A stretch of DNA of 64,000 nucleotides from JAAYOS01 sp050950785 (GCA_050950785.1 JBMNIG010000020.1:1-64000); one strand, 5' to 3'. Shown: positions 54,726 through 63,388, counted from the first letter of the stretch. Made by a program: numbers and translations. The notes: generated by a model not told the origin, from the letters alone.

Positions 54726-55284
54726 GGGCAGGGTCATCGGCCTAACAGCGAGTGCTGCACCCGATTTGGAATATGTAAAACATAGCTCGTCAGGTTCAAT
54801 GTACATATTTTTAACTATTTTTCTTATAGTCATTTCACTGATCCTCTCCCTGCTTATATTTGCACTGAGACTTGTAGTGCTAAATCATGACATTGATCAT
54901 GCATTTGAAAGATGCGGAGTAGATCTCCTCACAGCTGTCCGAAGAGAAAATTACGATGCCGTCACAGAATCAAATACAGATTTTATTGATCATCAAATAA
55001 ACGATCCTTTAGATCCATCGGTAAGGGAAAATCTACTCGAATCATTTATTACTAATCTTTCAAATTCACTCCAGTGCTACATAGAACCGGGATACGAAAC
55101 GATCCATAAAAAAGTAAGTACTTCAAACGCATCTGTTTATCTGATTTCAGATTTTCAATTTAGCTACAGCAACAGTATCGAAGTTATTCGGGCAACACTT
55201 GAAGTTCCGATCGTGTTATTTGGAAACACCATACATGTATATGAAAAAGAACTAACGTATGAGTTTACATTAATAGCGAAATAG
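54703..55284 (+). CDS. Single-pass membrane protein of the Tad locus
   Basis: 193 residues, GTG start at 54703 inside the end of the previous gene (overlap of 23 bp), so coupled. A membrane helix at about 33-58 (MYIFLTIFLIVISLILSLLIFALRLVVL) follows a hydrophilic 30-residue tail. About 135 residues follow outside, with two Cys (CGVDLL, LQCYIEPG). No family recognised; TadF/TadG-like minor pilin is possible by position. No prepilin motif is obvious at its helix start. Confidence 0.6.
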   Translation: MKDIGRHKGRVIGLTASAAPDLEYVKHSSSGSMYIFLTIFLIVISLILSLLIFALRLVVLNHDIDHAFERCGVDLLTAVRRENYDAVTESNTDFIDHQINDPLDPSVRENLLESFITNLSNSLQCYIEPGYETIHKKVSTSNASVYLISDFQFSYSNSIEVIRATLEVPIVLFGNTIHVYEKELTYEFTLIAK

Positions 55285-55351
55285 TTAACCAAACGGAGTA
55301 CAAATTACAATCGGCACAGAGGTAAATCAAACATATTTGCATTTTAAGGGG

Positions 55352-56248
55352 GTGAGTAAAATAAAAATCAAAAGGTTTTCCGATAATGTTAGGTTTTTCA
55401 ACAATGATCCTTTCCCAACAGTGAAAATCGGATCTAAGAGAAAGCAAACACTAAAACAGGTTTTGTGGCAAATACAGGGCAGAAAACCGTGGTTGAAAAG
55501 AGAATATGAAGCGCTTATAGCATTGTTGCGCGAATCCGGCCGCGAAGGTGATTTTGAAAGTCTGATCACCAAAAGCATATTCCTATCTATTGCAGGACTT
55601 GTTATTGGAGGCCTTACCCTTAAAAACGTTGCTGCCTTGCCCTTTGTCGCCGCACTTGGTTTTCTGATTCCTGTGTGGAATGCAAAAATCTATTCCATCA
55701 AATATGACAAACATATATCACTACAGCTCGAAAGTGCACTTGCACTTATAACTTCATCTTATATGCGAAGCAGCAATATAGTAACTGCAGTTAAAGAAAA
55801 TCTCTCTTATTTGGACCCACTAATAAGAGAAGTATTTGAGAACTTCCTTGCTGAAAGCAATATTAACGCAAATATAGAAACCTGTATTCAAAATATGTCA
55901 CGCAGAATAAATCATCCGATTTTCTCAGAATGGTGCGCTTCCCTTATCAAGGCGTATAACAACAGTGCACTTAAGGAAGACATGATAGCTATTGTATCGA
56001 GACTTTCATCGATACGTATAATCCAAGACAACCTTGAAACCGAGACACACGAAATATTGACTCAGTACATTCTTATGCTATTTATACTTGTGCTAACTTT
56101 ACCCCTAATATATTTAGTAAATCACACTTGGTTTCTATATTTTTTTACACACCCTCTTGGCAAATTCGCAGTAGCATTTGGTTTGTTCGCACTTATTTAT
56201 GGCATAATCAGTATTATTCGTTGTTCTGCTCCCGTTAACCTCTCTTAG
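55352..56248 (+). CDS. tadB: TadB-like inner-membrane platform protein
   Basis: 298 residues from GTG 55352; a TTG at 55337 in the same frame is an alternative, and neither has an ideal ribosome site (AGGGG touches the GTG). A type II secretion F domain: membrane helices at about 85-125 (SIAGLVIGGLTLKNVAALPFVAALGFLIP), cytoplasmic helices (LESALALITSSYMRSSNIVTAV, LAESNINANIETCIQNM) and C-terminal helices (YILMLFILVLTLPLIYLVN, FAVAFGLFALIYGIISII). It forms the platform with TadC. Confidence 0.8.
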   Translation: MSKIKIKRFSDNVRFFNNDPFPTVKIGSKRKQTLKQVLWQIQGRKPWLKREYEALIALLRESGREGDFESLITKSIFLSIAGLVIGGLTLKNVAALPFVAALGFLIPVWNAKIYSIKYDKHISLQLESALALITSSYMRSSNIVTAVKENLSYLDPLIREVFENFLAESNINANIETCIQNMSRRINHPIFSEWCASLIKAYNNSALKEDMIAIVSRLSSIRIIQDNLETETHEILTQYILMLFILVLTLPLIYLVNHTWFLYFFTHPLGKFAVAFGLFALIYGIISIIRCSAPVNLS

Positions 56249-56280
56249 ATGATATACAAATTGAAATAGTGAGGGATCCA

Positions 56281-57150
56281 ATGTACCTTCTTTTGTACAT
56301 TATCTCAATGCTTAGTATATACGCTCTTATTTCAGGCTTTTTCCCGTTCGCTAATAATAGGGCAAGCCGGACGATCGGTCATTTTGGTAGAGCTGAAAGC
56401 AAACGCTCGCACCTACACTTTGTAGAGTTTCCGGTGTCATGGCTATCACAACGAATCAAGCCGCTCATTCGGCTCAGTAGTTTACGGTATGTAAAACTTG
56501 AGAACTCATTAAAGAACTCAAAAATTGCTGCCACTCCCGAGCAGTTCACTGCAAATGTAATTTCTGAGGGCTTTCTCCTTACTTTTTTCTGCATTCCCCT
56601 GTTTTTTATTTCTCGTATTGTTTCCGCTGCAGTTTTGGGCTTTTCGATATACTATGTAGTCTCACGATTTAGAAACCTCGAAATCAATGACAAAGAAAGA
56701 TCCCGCGGCATAGAACAGGAACTCCCACGTTTAGTTTCTTACATAAAACAAGGTCTTGTCACAAACGGTAACATACTACTTCTTCTCGAGCGCTACAAGT
56801 CAAACAATGTTGGGTTTGCTGAAGAACTCAGCAGAACGATTGCCGACATAAAGACATCTAATTTTGAATCAGCACTTCTCAGAATGGGCAGTAGGTATAA
56901 CAGCGAGCATCTTTCCATGCTCATCCGCGGTCTTATAGGGATTTATAACGGCGATGATATGAGGTACTACTTCGAGATGCTTGAAAAGGATTTTACTCAG
57001 TTGGAAATAAACAGGCTGCGGTTAGAAGTAAGGAAAATCCCGCGTAAAATGCGGACAAGCATGATTGTCGTGTATGCTGCCATAGCCTTACTGTTTTTTA
57101 CACCAATATTTATTCTGATATCTGAAAGCCTACAGCAGTTTTTCTCTTAA
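56281..57150 (+). CDS. tadC: TadC-like inner-membrane platform protein
   Basis: 289 residues from ATG 56281 with GAGGG upstream; a GTG at 56269 is less likely. Membrane helices at the N-terminus (LLLYIISMLSIYALISGFFPF), in the middle (LLTFFCIPLFFISRIVSAAVLGFSIYYV) and at the C-terminus (SMIVVYAAIALLFFTPIFILI). The central region has helical segments (LPRLVSYIKQGLVTNGNILLLLERY, ALLRMGSRYNSEHLSMLIRGLIG) of the F-domain type. Second platform partner of CpaF. Confidence 0.75.
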   Translation: MYLLLYIISMLSIYALISGFFPFANNRASRTIGHFGRAESKRSHLHFVEFPVSWLSQRIKPLIRLSSLRYVKLENSLKNSKIAATPEQFTANVISEGFLLTFFCIPLFFISRIVSAAVLGFSIYYVVSRFRNLEINDKERSRGIEQELPRLVSYIKQGLVTNGNILLLLERYKSNNVGFAEELSRTIADIKTSNFESALLRMGSRYNSEHLSMLIRGLIGIYNGDDMRYYFEMLEKDFTQLEINRLRLEVRKIPRKMRTSMIVVYAAIALLFFTPIFILISESLQQFFS

Positions 57151-57232
57151 GTTTTATATTGTGAAATCATTTGGCCACATAAACAAGGTCTTTGACCAAC
57201 AGGCCATATAAAAACTCAAATGAGGTGAACAC

Positions 57233-57460
57233 ATGCTAAACTTTGCAACAAAAATCTACCTTCTTCTTAAATCAGAAAGGGGCGAGACTAAATTTGACAG
57301 TGCACTTCAGATTGTCATATCTTTTGTTATTGGTGCAATAATCTTGGCTGCACTTGTCACGGTCTTCAATACTACAATTGGTACATGGTTGGAAAAAACT
57401 GCAAATAGTTGGTTTGGTAGTGCGGGAGCAACTATACCTCCACTTCCATCATCCAATTGA
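57233..57460 (+). CDS. Small pilin-like protein 1
   Basis: 75 residues, ATG with GAGGTG upstream. A 17-residue basic leader ends in KSERG, then ETKFDSALQIVISFVIGAIILAALVTVF, one membrane helix (about 24-46) and a short tail (TTIGTWLEKTANSWFGSAG). This is the size and plan of Flp pilins. Position +5 after the Gly is Asp rather than Glu. The same ERG-x3-F arrangement is in the next gene and the TadE-like gene. It is probably the major or a minor pilin subunit; Flp identity is inferred. Confidence 0.65.
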   Translation: MLNFATKIYLLLKSERGETKFDSALQIVISFVIGAIILAALVTVFNTTIGTWLEKTANSWFGSAGATIPPLPSSN

Positions 57461-57471
57461 CTTGCAGAGTA

Positions 57472-57681
57472 ATGGTTGCAAATGATATGAAGTTGACACA
57501 AAAATTATCGTTTAAGAATCTTCTCAAAGATGAAAGAGGGGATCTGTATTTTCAGAAGATGATTTTGATTGCGCTCTCCTTTATAATAGGCGCAATCATT
57601 CTCTCTACCCTTATGGCGGTTTTCGATGCAAATTTTATCGACAGGTTATCGGAAATAATTGAACAAATCCTTACTTGGTAG
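57472..57681 (+). CDS. Small pilin-like protein 2
   Basis: 69 residues from ATG 57472; ATG 57487 is also possible and neither has a strong ribosome site. Basic leader with KDERG, then DLYFQKMILIALSFIIGAIILSTLMAVF (one helix) and a short amphipathic end (IDRLSEIIEQILTW). It is a paralogue of the preceding gene (SFVIGAIIL and SFIIGAIIL align). Position +5 after Gly is Gln, so cleavage may differ. Last gene of the Tad locus. Confidence 0.6.
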   Translation: MVANDMKLTQKLSFKNLLKDERGDLYFQKMILIALSFIIGAIILSTLMAVFDANFIDRLSEIIEQILTW

Positions 57682-57704
57682 ATAACATGCAATTGCCGTA
57701 CGGG

Positions 57705-57885
57705 ATAGCCTGGAGTACATCCTTCGCTTTTGGCAGAGGTTGTTTCCTGGAAGCCCACTTTATAACACGCATGCGTTAAGCGCAGGGAGTACGTCACTAC
57801 TTAGCTTCATACCATACTCTGAACACTAAGCGAGAGCGTACCTGCATGACTTAATAACGATCATGAGGCAGCCCTCCAGTGCTTA
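57705..57885 (+). ncRNA. Candidate structured RNA (possibly 6S-like)
   Basis: About 180 nt with GC content visibly higher than the flanks. Its ends can pair (CTGGAG at 57710-57715 with CTCCAG at 57874-57879), the interior holds AACACGCATGCGTT at the tip of a possible hairpin, and short blocks such as CCTGGAAGCCC and CAGGGAGTACG could pair across it. Overall length and a closed long-stem plan with a terminal hairpin recall 6S RNA. I have no alignment, and the strand is not certain. It has no open frame. Confidence 0.35.
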
Positions 57886-58060
57886 ACCGATGTGTCATGA
57901 TTACGCCTATCCATAGCTCCTAGCAAAGACATAATCAAACCACAATTGTACCTATTTTATCAGACCATGCACTTACCCGTAACAAAACGCTTACATCACT
58001 ACTATGCAAAGCTGTAAACAAAAACTATGCTGTAAATGCAACCATAGTCAATAACTCAAA
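57886..58060. other. Intergenic region before thrS terminator
   Basis: About 175 bp without recognised features between the candidate RNA and the thrS terminator. Confidence 0.4.
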
Positions 58061-58100
58061 ATCAAACGCCTTCCGACTAAAAAGTCTGAAGGCGTTTGAT
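58061..58100 (-). terminator. Terminator of thrS
   Basis: ATCAAACGCCTTC and GAAGGCGTTTGAT form a perfect 13-bp stem with a 14-nt loop that can itself pair (GACT ... AGTC). TTTTGAG follows on the minus strand. It lies about 20 bp after the thrS stop. Confidence 0.85.
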
Positions 58101-58120
58101 GGTAAATAACTAATTATGAC

Positions 58121-60058
58121 TTATTTGGCTTTGCTGTCTATCTCCTCTTTGATCTTATTGAGAAACTCACTGATTTCCATGGATCCAAGATCTCCCGCGC
58201 TTCTTGAGCGCACCGAAACTGTAGAATTTTCAGCTTCTTTATCACCAACCACGAGCATATACGGAACCTTTTCAACCTGAGCGCTTCGGATCTTATATCC
58301 TATTTTCTCACTGCGGTCATCCAGTTCACATCTAATTCCATATGCTTTAAGCTTGCTCTCGACTGTCTTTGCGTAATCAATATGACGCTCGCTGATAGGC
58401 AGAACCATAACCTGCGTTGGTGAAAGCCAGGTTGGCAGTGCACCGGCATATTTTTCAATCAATAGAGCCAGTGTGCGCTCATAACAGCCGATGGATGTTC
58501 TGTGAATGACATATGGATGTTTCTTAGAGCCATCAGAGTCCACATAGACCATGCCGAACCGCTCAGCAAGCTGGAAGTCGATCTGGATCGTAATTAGTGT
58601 GTCCTCTTTGCCATGCACATTCCTGATTTGGATATCAAGTTTTGGACCGTAGAATGCTGCTTCACCGTCAGCCTCCACATAATCTAAACCGATGTGGTCG
58701 AGAATGGCTCGCATTCTGTTCTGTACATTCTCCCACTGTTCAGCTGAACCGATATATTTCTCTTTGTCATTTTCATCCCACTTTGAGAAGCGATATGAAA
58801 CATCCTCGCTAAGTCCGAGTGTGTCAAGCATATAGATCGCAAGGTCAAGGCATGCTCTAAATTCATCCTCAAGCTGGTCGGGTCTGCAGGCTATATGACC
58901 CTCAGATATCGTGAACTGACGGACCCGTATAAGGCCGTGCATCTCACCTGAGTCTTCATTACGGAAAAGAGTCGATGTCTCATTATACCTTAAAGGTAAA
59001 TCGCGGTAGCTGCGCATTGAAGCAAGATAGACCTGGAATTGGAACGGACAAGTCATGGGCCTAAGTGCAAAGACCTCGTTGTCCTTTTCCTCGTCACCCA
59101 TTACAAACATGCCTTCTCTGTAATGATCCCAGTGTCCAGAGATCTTATAGAGATCGCTCTTTGCCATATATGGAGTCTTTGTGAGCAGATAGCCCCTCTT
59201 ATCCTCTTCGTCCTCAACAAATCGTTGCAATATTTGCAGAACCTTTGCGCCCTTCGGCATCAAAATAGGCAGGCCTTGGCCGATATAATCGACAGTTGTG
59301 AAGTATCCCAGTTCGCGCCCGATCTTGTTGTGGTCGCGCTTTTTTGCTTCCTCAAGGCGGTGCAGGTGTTCCTCGAGATCATCTTTTTTTACATATGCAG
59401 TTCCGTAAATTCGTGAAAGCATCTTGTTTTTTGAATCACCCCGCCAATATGCACCCGTTGCACTAAGCAGCTTGAAAGCCTTTACGCGTCCTGTGTCCGG
59501 TATGTGAGGTCCTGCACAGAGATCTACAAATTCTCCCTGCTTATAGAAGGAAATCACTTCCCCCTCGGGCAGATCCTCTATCAGCTCAACTTTGTATGGC
59601 TGATCCATCTCCTTCATCAATGACATGGCTTCTTCCCTTGGCAGCTCAAAACGCTCGATTGAAAGCTTTTCTTTGACTATCTTTTTCATCTCAGCCTCTA
59701 TTTTGCTCAGATCTTCCTGAGAAAACGGGGTCTCGACATCAAAATCATAGTAAAATCCATTCTCAATCGAAGGGCCGATTGCAAGCTTTGCGGATGGATA
59801 AAGTCGCAAAACTGCCTGCGCCAGGATATGGGACGCAGTGTGCCTAAATGCATCCTTTCCGCCCTCAGTGTCAAATGTGAGTATGTTTAGAGAATCGCCT
59901 TCTTTAAGTTCTGTGCGAAGATCGGACAGTTCACCGTTGATTTCTGCTGCCATGGCCGCCCTCGCTAAACCGCCGCTGATAGCTTCAGCTGCATTCAAAG
60001 CATTTGAGCCGTTTTCAAGCTCGAGGATGCTTCCATCCTTTAGTTTGATTTGTATCAT
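58121..60058 (-). CDS. thrS: Threonyl-tRNA synthetase
   Basis: 645 residues from ATG 60058, which has AAGGAGG six to eight bases upstream; the open frame runs 31 codons further up through the T-box, which is not coding. Domains: TGS (about 1-62: IQIKLKDGSILELENG), the editing domain with HTASHILAQAVLRLYP and the metal-binding HxxxH/C and CAGPHIP, class II catalytic motifs (MTCPFQFQVY, RYNETSTLFRNEDSGEMHGLIRVRQFT, HRTSIGCYERTLALLIE) and the anticodon-binding domain (VMVLPISERHIDYA, CELDDRSEKIGYKIRSAQ). Standard length. Confidence 0.97.
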   Translation of the reverse strand: MIQIKLKDGSILELENGSNALNAAEAISGGLARAAMAAEINGELSDLRTELKEGDSLNILTFDTEGGKDAFRHTASHILAQAVLRLYPSAKLAIGPSIENGFYYDFDVETPFSQEDLSKIEAEMKKIVKEKLSIERFELPREEAMSLMKEMDQPYKVELIEDLPEGEVISFYKQGEFVDLCAGPHIPDTGRVKAFKLLSATGAYWRGDSKNKMLSRIYGTAYVKKDDLEEHLHRLEEAKKRDHNKIGRELGYFTTVDYIGQGLPILMPKGAKVLQILQRFVEDEEDKRGYLLTKTPYMAKSDLYKISGHWDHYREGMFVMGDEEKDNEVFALRPMTCPFQFQVYLASMRSYRDLPLRYNETSTLFRNEDSGEMHGLIRVRQFTISEGHIACRPDQLEDEFRACLDLAIYMLDTLGLSEDVSYRFSKWDENDKEKYIGSAEQWENVQNRMRAILDHIGLDYVEADGEAAFYGPKLDIQIRNVHGKEDTLITIQIDFQLAERFGMVYVDSDGSKKHPYVIHRTSIGCYERTLALLIEKYAGALPTWLSPTQVMVLPISERHIDYAKTVESKLKAYGIRCELDDRSEKIGYKIRSAQVEKVPYMLVVGDKEAENSTVSVRSRSAGDLGSMEISEFLNKIKEEIDSKAK

Positions 60059-60094
60059 AATGATCCTCCTTCCAAAAAGGTGAGTTTGTATTAA

Positions 60095-60132
60095 GCAAAA
60101 CAAACACCCCTGAAGATAATACTTCAGGGGTG
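60095..60132 (-). terminator. T-box terminator of thrS
   Basis: CACCCCTGAAG and CTTCAGGGGTG pair perfectly, followed on the minus strand by TTTGTTTTG. In the T-box this forms when tRNA-Thr is charged. Confidence 0.9.
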
Positions 60133-60438
60133 ATATAAACCACGGTTCCACCCTGTTTACGGCTGATATGCCCAGCCGTCACTCAACATCGCAATATTAC
60201 GACATCCGCTATAACGTGCGGTCACGTCCTCGCCTACTCAGCTATTTGCTATACCCAGTAGCATAAGTGCCAATTGGATAAAGCATGAACCTTTCGGAAG
60301 GAAGCTCGGAGGTGGTCATAAACCGGTAATAGCTACCGATACGCTCGGTTTTCGCAGCTGAGCTTTCAGCCTAGGCTCTGCCTCTCTGGGCGAAAATTAA
60401 CGAACTTTTTGTCCTCGTCATGGCCTGTTGATATATAA
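60100..60438 (-). promoter_or_regulatory. T-box riboswitch of thrS
   Basis: Leader of about 380 nt between the promoter and thrS. The conserved T-box sequence AGGGTGGAACCGTGG is at 60154-60140 on the minus strand, with its UGGN-type sequence for the tRNA CCA end. Stem I contains AGAGAG and a candidate ACC threonine specifier codon at 60316-60311. The terminator is at 60095-60132. Uncharged tRNA-Thr binding would form the antiterminator and let thrS be transcribed. The tRNA-Thr gene in this window reads ACG, so another Thr isoacceptor may be the main ligand. Confidence 0.93.
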
Positions 60439-60444
60439 TAAACA

Positions 60445-60473
60445 TTTATACCACGAATGTGCATTTATGTCAA
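60445..60473 (-). promoter_or_regulatory. Sigma-A promoter of thrS T-box transcript
   Basis: On the minus strand TTGACA (60473-60468) and TATAAA (60450-60445) are separated by 17 bp. The start would be near 60438, at the head of the T-box leader. Confidence 0.8.
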
Positions 60474-60694
60474 CATATTTTATCTATCGACAGCTTACCG
60501 CAAATTGCAAGTTAAAGTGAAACACTTTTTCTCTGTCAAATATTATCTAGATTTCTTGTAGTTTTCGCTTGTTTCTGGCGGTTTGGGTCTGGGCGGAACG
60601 GGAAATGCTTTCGCTATGAACACTTTCTTAGTTCTTCTTTAACTACCTCGTTTGCGCATTTACCTTCTAAAACCTTACGCGAGGAATCATCTAA
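60474..60694. other. Intergenic region before the ABC ATPase end
   Basis: About 220 bp between the thrS promoter and the end of the ABC ATPase gene. GAAAATGCTT and similar stretches near 60600 show no gene or clear terminator. Confidence 0.4.
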
Positions 60695-61432
60695 CTATAC
60701 ATTCCATTCGAGTATTTTACTTAAGAACGCGGCAGCTTGAGGGGTTTTCGGATTTTTGAAGAGCTCAGAACTGCTGCCACGCTCTAAAAGTCTTCCGTCA
60801 TATAAGAAAAAGATTTTATCACAGGCCTTCTTTGCAAACCCCATCTCATGCGTAACAAGTATGATATTGAGCCCTTCATTTCTAAGCTCCTTTATCATGT
60901 CAAGCACTTCATTTGTAAGTTCCGGATCAAGTGCGCTGGTAGGTTCGTCCAAAAGCAACAGCTTTGGCCTTGTGGCGACTGCTCGTGCAATCGAGATCCT
61001 TTGCTGCTGTCCTCCCGACAACTCATGAGGAAACTTATCCGCATCATCCAAAAGTCCAAACCTGCCCAGCAGCGAGTTTGCAACTTCAATGGCTTCTCTT
61101 TTGCTGTATCCATGTACCTGCACAAGTGGCATTGTAATATTCTGCCTGCCTGTCAGATGGTTGAAAAGCCCTTTGGCTTGAAAAACAAATCCCACCTTTC
61201 GCCTGTACTGGGTGAGATATTTCTCATCAAACTGCAGTTCTTGCCCGTCAATAACGACTTCTCCGGACGTGGGAAGTATCAAGCCACCTAGAATCCTAAG
61301 CAGGGTCGACTTGCCACCACCTGATGGACCGATAATAGCCAGGGCACCGAAATCCTCCACCACCGAAATATCCCTTAGCACTTCCTTTTCATCGGAAAAA
61401 CTCTTTGTGATCGATTTAAGCTCAATTCTCAT
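60695..61432 (-). CDS. Polar amino-acid ABC transporter, ATP-binding protein
   Basis: 245 residues. Walker A GPSGGGKST (about 37-45), Q-loop GFVFQAKGLFNHLT, signature ELSGGQQQRISIARAVAT, Walker B LLLLDEPTSALDPE, and the H-loop LVTHEMGF. This is the GlnQ/HisP type. It overlaps the permease gene by 11 bases. Last of the three-gene operon with a periplasmic-type binding lipoprotein and a permease. Confidence 0.93.
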   Translation of the reverse strand: MRIELKSITKSFSDEKEVLRDISVVEDFGALAIIGPSGGGKSTLLRILGGLILPTSGEVVIDGQELQFDEKYLTQYRRKVGFVFQAKGLFNHLTGRQNITMPLVQVHGYSKREAIEVANSLLGRFGLLDDADKFPHELSGGQQQRISIARAVATRPKLLLLDEPTSALDPELTNEVLDMIKELRNEGLNIILVTHEMGFAKKACDKIFFLYDGRLLERGSSSELFKNPKTPQAAAFLSKILEWNV

Positions 61433-62207
61433 AACTGAATCTCTTTTCTAATACTTTTGTAATCATTGAAATCGGAAATGTAAGGGTCAAGTACAACAGT
61501 CCGAGAAATATGTATACTTCAAATATCGCATAATTCGTTGCGCTTATCTCACGGGACGTCTGCGTCAGTTCAATTACAGATATCAATGACAAGAGTGATG
61601 AGTCCTTGATGATCGAAGCAAACTGTCCTGCAAGTGACGGTAGCGTCCTCTTGACTATCTGCGGCAGAATCACCAGTCTCATTGTTTGTCTTGGCTCTAA
61701 CCCAATGGCTTTTGCAGCTTCAAGCTGTGTGGCATCGATGGATTCAATACCTCCGCGAAATATCTCGGATATGTATGCACCTTCAAAAACTGAAAGTATC
61801 AGCACTCCGGCAAGAAATCTGTTTGATATGCCCCAGGCGGTGCCAACGATATAGAAGAAAAGATATACCTGCATAATCATGGGAGTACCTCTGATAAACT
61901 GCACATATATCTTTGAAATATATGAAACAGGAAGTATGTTGGATCTGCTTCCCATCGCAGAAAGAAAACCTATCACAAGACTTAGGACAAGGCTCACGAT
62001 ACTAAGTAGCACTGTCAGCTTAAATCCTTGGAGATACCTGACTCTGTATGTCCAAAGAATTGAAAAATCCAACTTCATATCTAGACGCTTAAGGGACAAC
62101 ATGAAAAATAGGAATATTGCTGTAAGAGCCAATACTGTATTCAATAGCGCCTGCACAGGCTTTACCTTTTCATTTTCTCGTTTTACAAACAATTTGCGTA
62201 TTTTCAT
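61422..62207 (-). CDS. Polar amino-acid ABC transporter, permease
   Basis: 261 residues, ATG with AAGGAG upstream. About five membrane helices; the HisMQ/GlnP permease pattern: YLQGFKLTVLLSIVSLVLSLVIGF, FIRGTPMIMQVYLFFYIVG, GGIESIDATQLEAAKAIGLEPRQTMRLVILPQIVKRTLPSL. The EAA loop with its Gly couples to the ATPase. A single permease suggests a homodimer. Confidence 0.92.
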   Translation of the reverse strand: MKIRKLFVKRENEKVKPVQALLNTVLALTAIFLFFMLSLKRLDMKLDFSILWTYRVRYLQGFKLTVLLSIVSLVLSLVIGFLSAMGSRSNILPVSYISKIYVQFIRGTPMIMQVYLFFYIVGTAWGISNRFLAGVLILSVFEGAYISEIFRGGIESIDATQLEAAKAIGLEPRQTMRLVILPQIVKRTLPSLAGQFASIIKDSSLLSLISVIELTQTSREISATNYAIFEVYIFLGLLYLTLTFPISMITKVLEKRFSYEN

Positions 62208-62280
62208 AGTGCTCCTTCTTAACAGAAGGACAGAGCTCTAATCGAGAAGCTCCGTCCCAATCCACCATTACATCACATTC

Positions 62281-63084
62281 TTATTTATTGACGTCTGTAA
62301 AAAACCATTCAAAATTATACCGGTCAAAGGCCTCTTTTTCCTCTTTTAAGTGTTTCTGTGTGATTTCGTCGAAGCCCCCTTCTTCATAGAATTTATCTAT
62401 AAAATCATTCAACTTCTCAAGAAGCTCCGTGTTACCCTTTTTGACCCCGACGCCCCAGTATTCAACGTCTTGGAAGGGTATATAAATAGCTTTTGTCGTA
62501 TCGGGATTCATCTTGTTGTTTCTATATATTGTAAGTTGATCATATATAAATGCGTCAGCCTTCCCTTGCACGACTTCTGTTACACAGGCACTCTCATCGG
62601 GCAAAGATAAAATCTCAGCGTTGGTGAGGTTTTTTTCAGCATATATATGTCCGGTAGAACCGGTCTTTGCAGCAATGATCATCCCCTCTTGGTCTAAGTC
62701 CTCAGCTGATTGAATCTCCGATCCACTGTTGACCAGTAGGGCAAGAAGCGCCTTGGCATAGGGCTTTGAAAAATCGATTTTCTCCAGACGTGACTCATTG
62801 ATCGTCATTGAAGATATGACCATATCGACCTTGCCCGTTTGCAGAGCAGGGATAAGTCCATCCCAGTTGATGTTTTCGATCTTGACGGGCCGACCCAAGA
62901 ACTCACCAAAGGCCTCTGCAAAATCGACACTGACTCCAGCAGGATCGCCATTCTCATCCTTTGTCTCAAAGGGAGGATATGCAAGCTCCATGCCAACGAC
63001 CAGTTCCTCGGTCCCTTTCTCAGAACAACCAAATATAGTTAGGATCAGTATAAATAGAGATAATAAAATAAGAATTTTTTTCAA
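62281..63084 (-). CDS. Polar amino-acid ABC transporter, substrate-binding lipoprotein
   Basis: 267 residues. Start is TTG at 63084, with GGGGAGG eight bases upstream; there is no better ATG. Signal peptide of about 19 residues with lipobox LTIFGC. Type II binding fold: LVVGMELAYPPFETKDENGDPAGVSVDFAEAFGEFLG, GKVDMVISSMTINESRLEKIDFSKPYA, AKTGSTGHIYAEKN, VVQGKADAFIYDQLTIY. The family binds amino acids such as glutamine, glutamate, arginine or cystine; the ligand is not clear. First gene of the operon; its upstream region has no promoter I would call. Confidence 0.93.
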   Translation of the reverse strand: MKKILILLSLFILILTIFGCSEKGTEELVVGMELAYPPFETKDENGDPAGVSVDFAEAFGEFLGRPVKIENINWDGLIPALQTGKVDMVISSMTINESRLEKIDFSKPYAKALLALLVNSGSEIQSAEDLDQEGMIIAAKTGSTGHIYAEKNLTNAEILSLPDESACVTEVVQGKADAFIYDQLTIYRNNKMNPDTTKAIYIPFQDVEYWGVGVKKGNTELLEKLNDFIDKFYEEGGFDEITQKHLKEEKEAFDRYNFEWFFTDVNK

Positions 63085-63388
63085 TTAGAGACCTCCCCGG
63101 ATATGTACATATTTGAACTTGAACTGCTAATCTGCAGAGTTTTTACTGCCTTGCTATTTGTGGCCCTGCTAAAGGTCTGAATTATCTTTTCGACCAAATG
63201 TGGTAGAAATTTCGAGCAAACCTATATGTATATTATGGAATACACTTATAATTATACAGATATTTATTGACTATTCAAGTATTACTTTTTTGCACGATTA
63301 CTTACCGTTTTGTGATTATAGCGCTGTTTTCTGCGGTAACTTCTGCGTAAATACAAGGAAAACAACTGCCTAAATACAAAGAAAAATA
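63085..63388. other. Intergenic region before the ABC operon
   Basis: About 300 bp, AT-rich. It should hold the promoter of the ABC operon. No confident -35/-10 pair was found. Confidence 0.4.

Noticed and set aside
51205..57681. Conjugative element or integrated plasmid reading of the pilus genes
   Set aside because: CpaF and F-domain proteins also occur in mobile elements, but there is no relaxase, coupling protein, integrase or attachment site in the window.
60059..60151. 31-codon N-terminal extension of thrS
   Set aside because: It would be encoded inside the T-box terminator and antiterminator; the downstream ATG has a strong ribosome site and starts the TGS domain.
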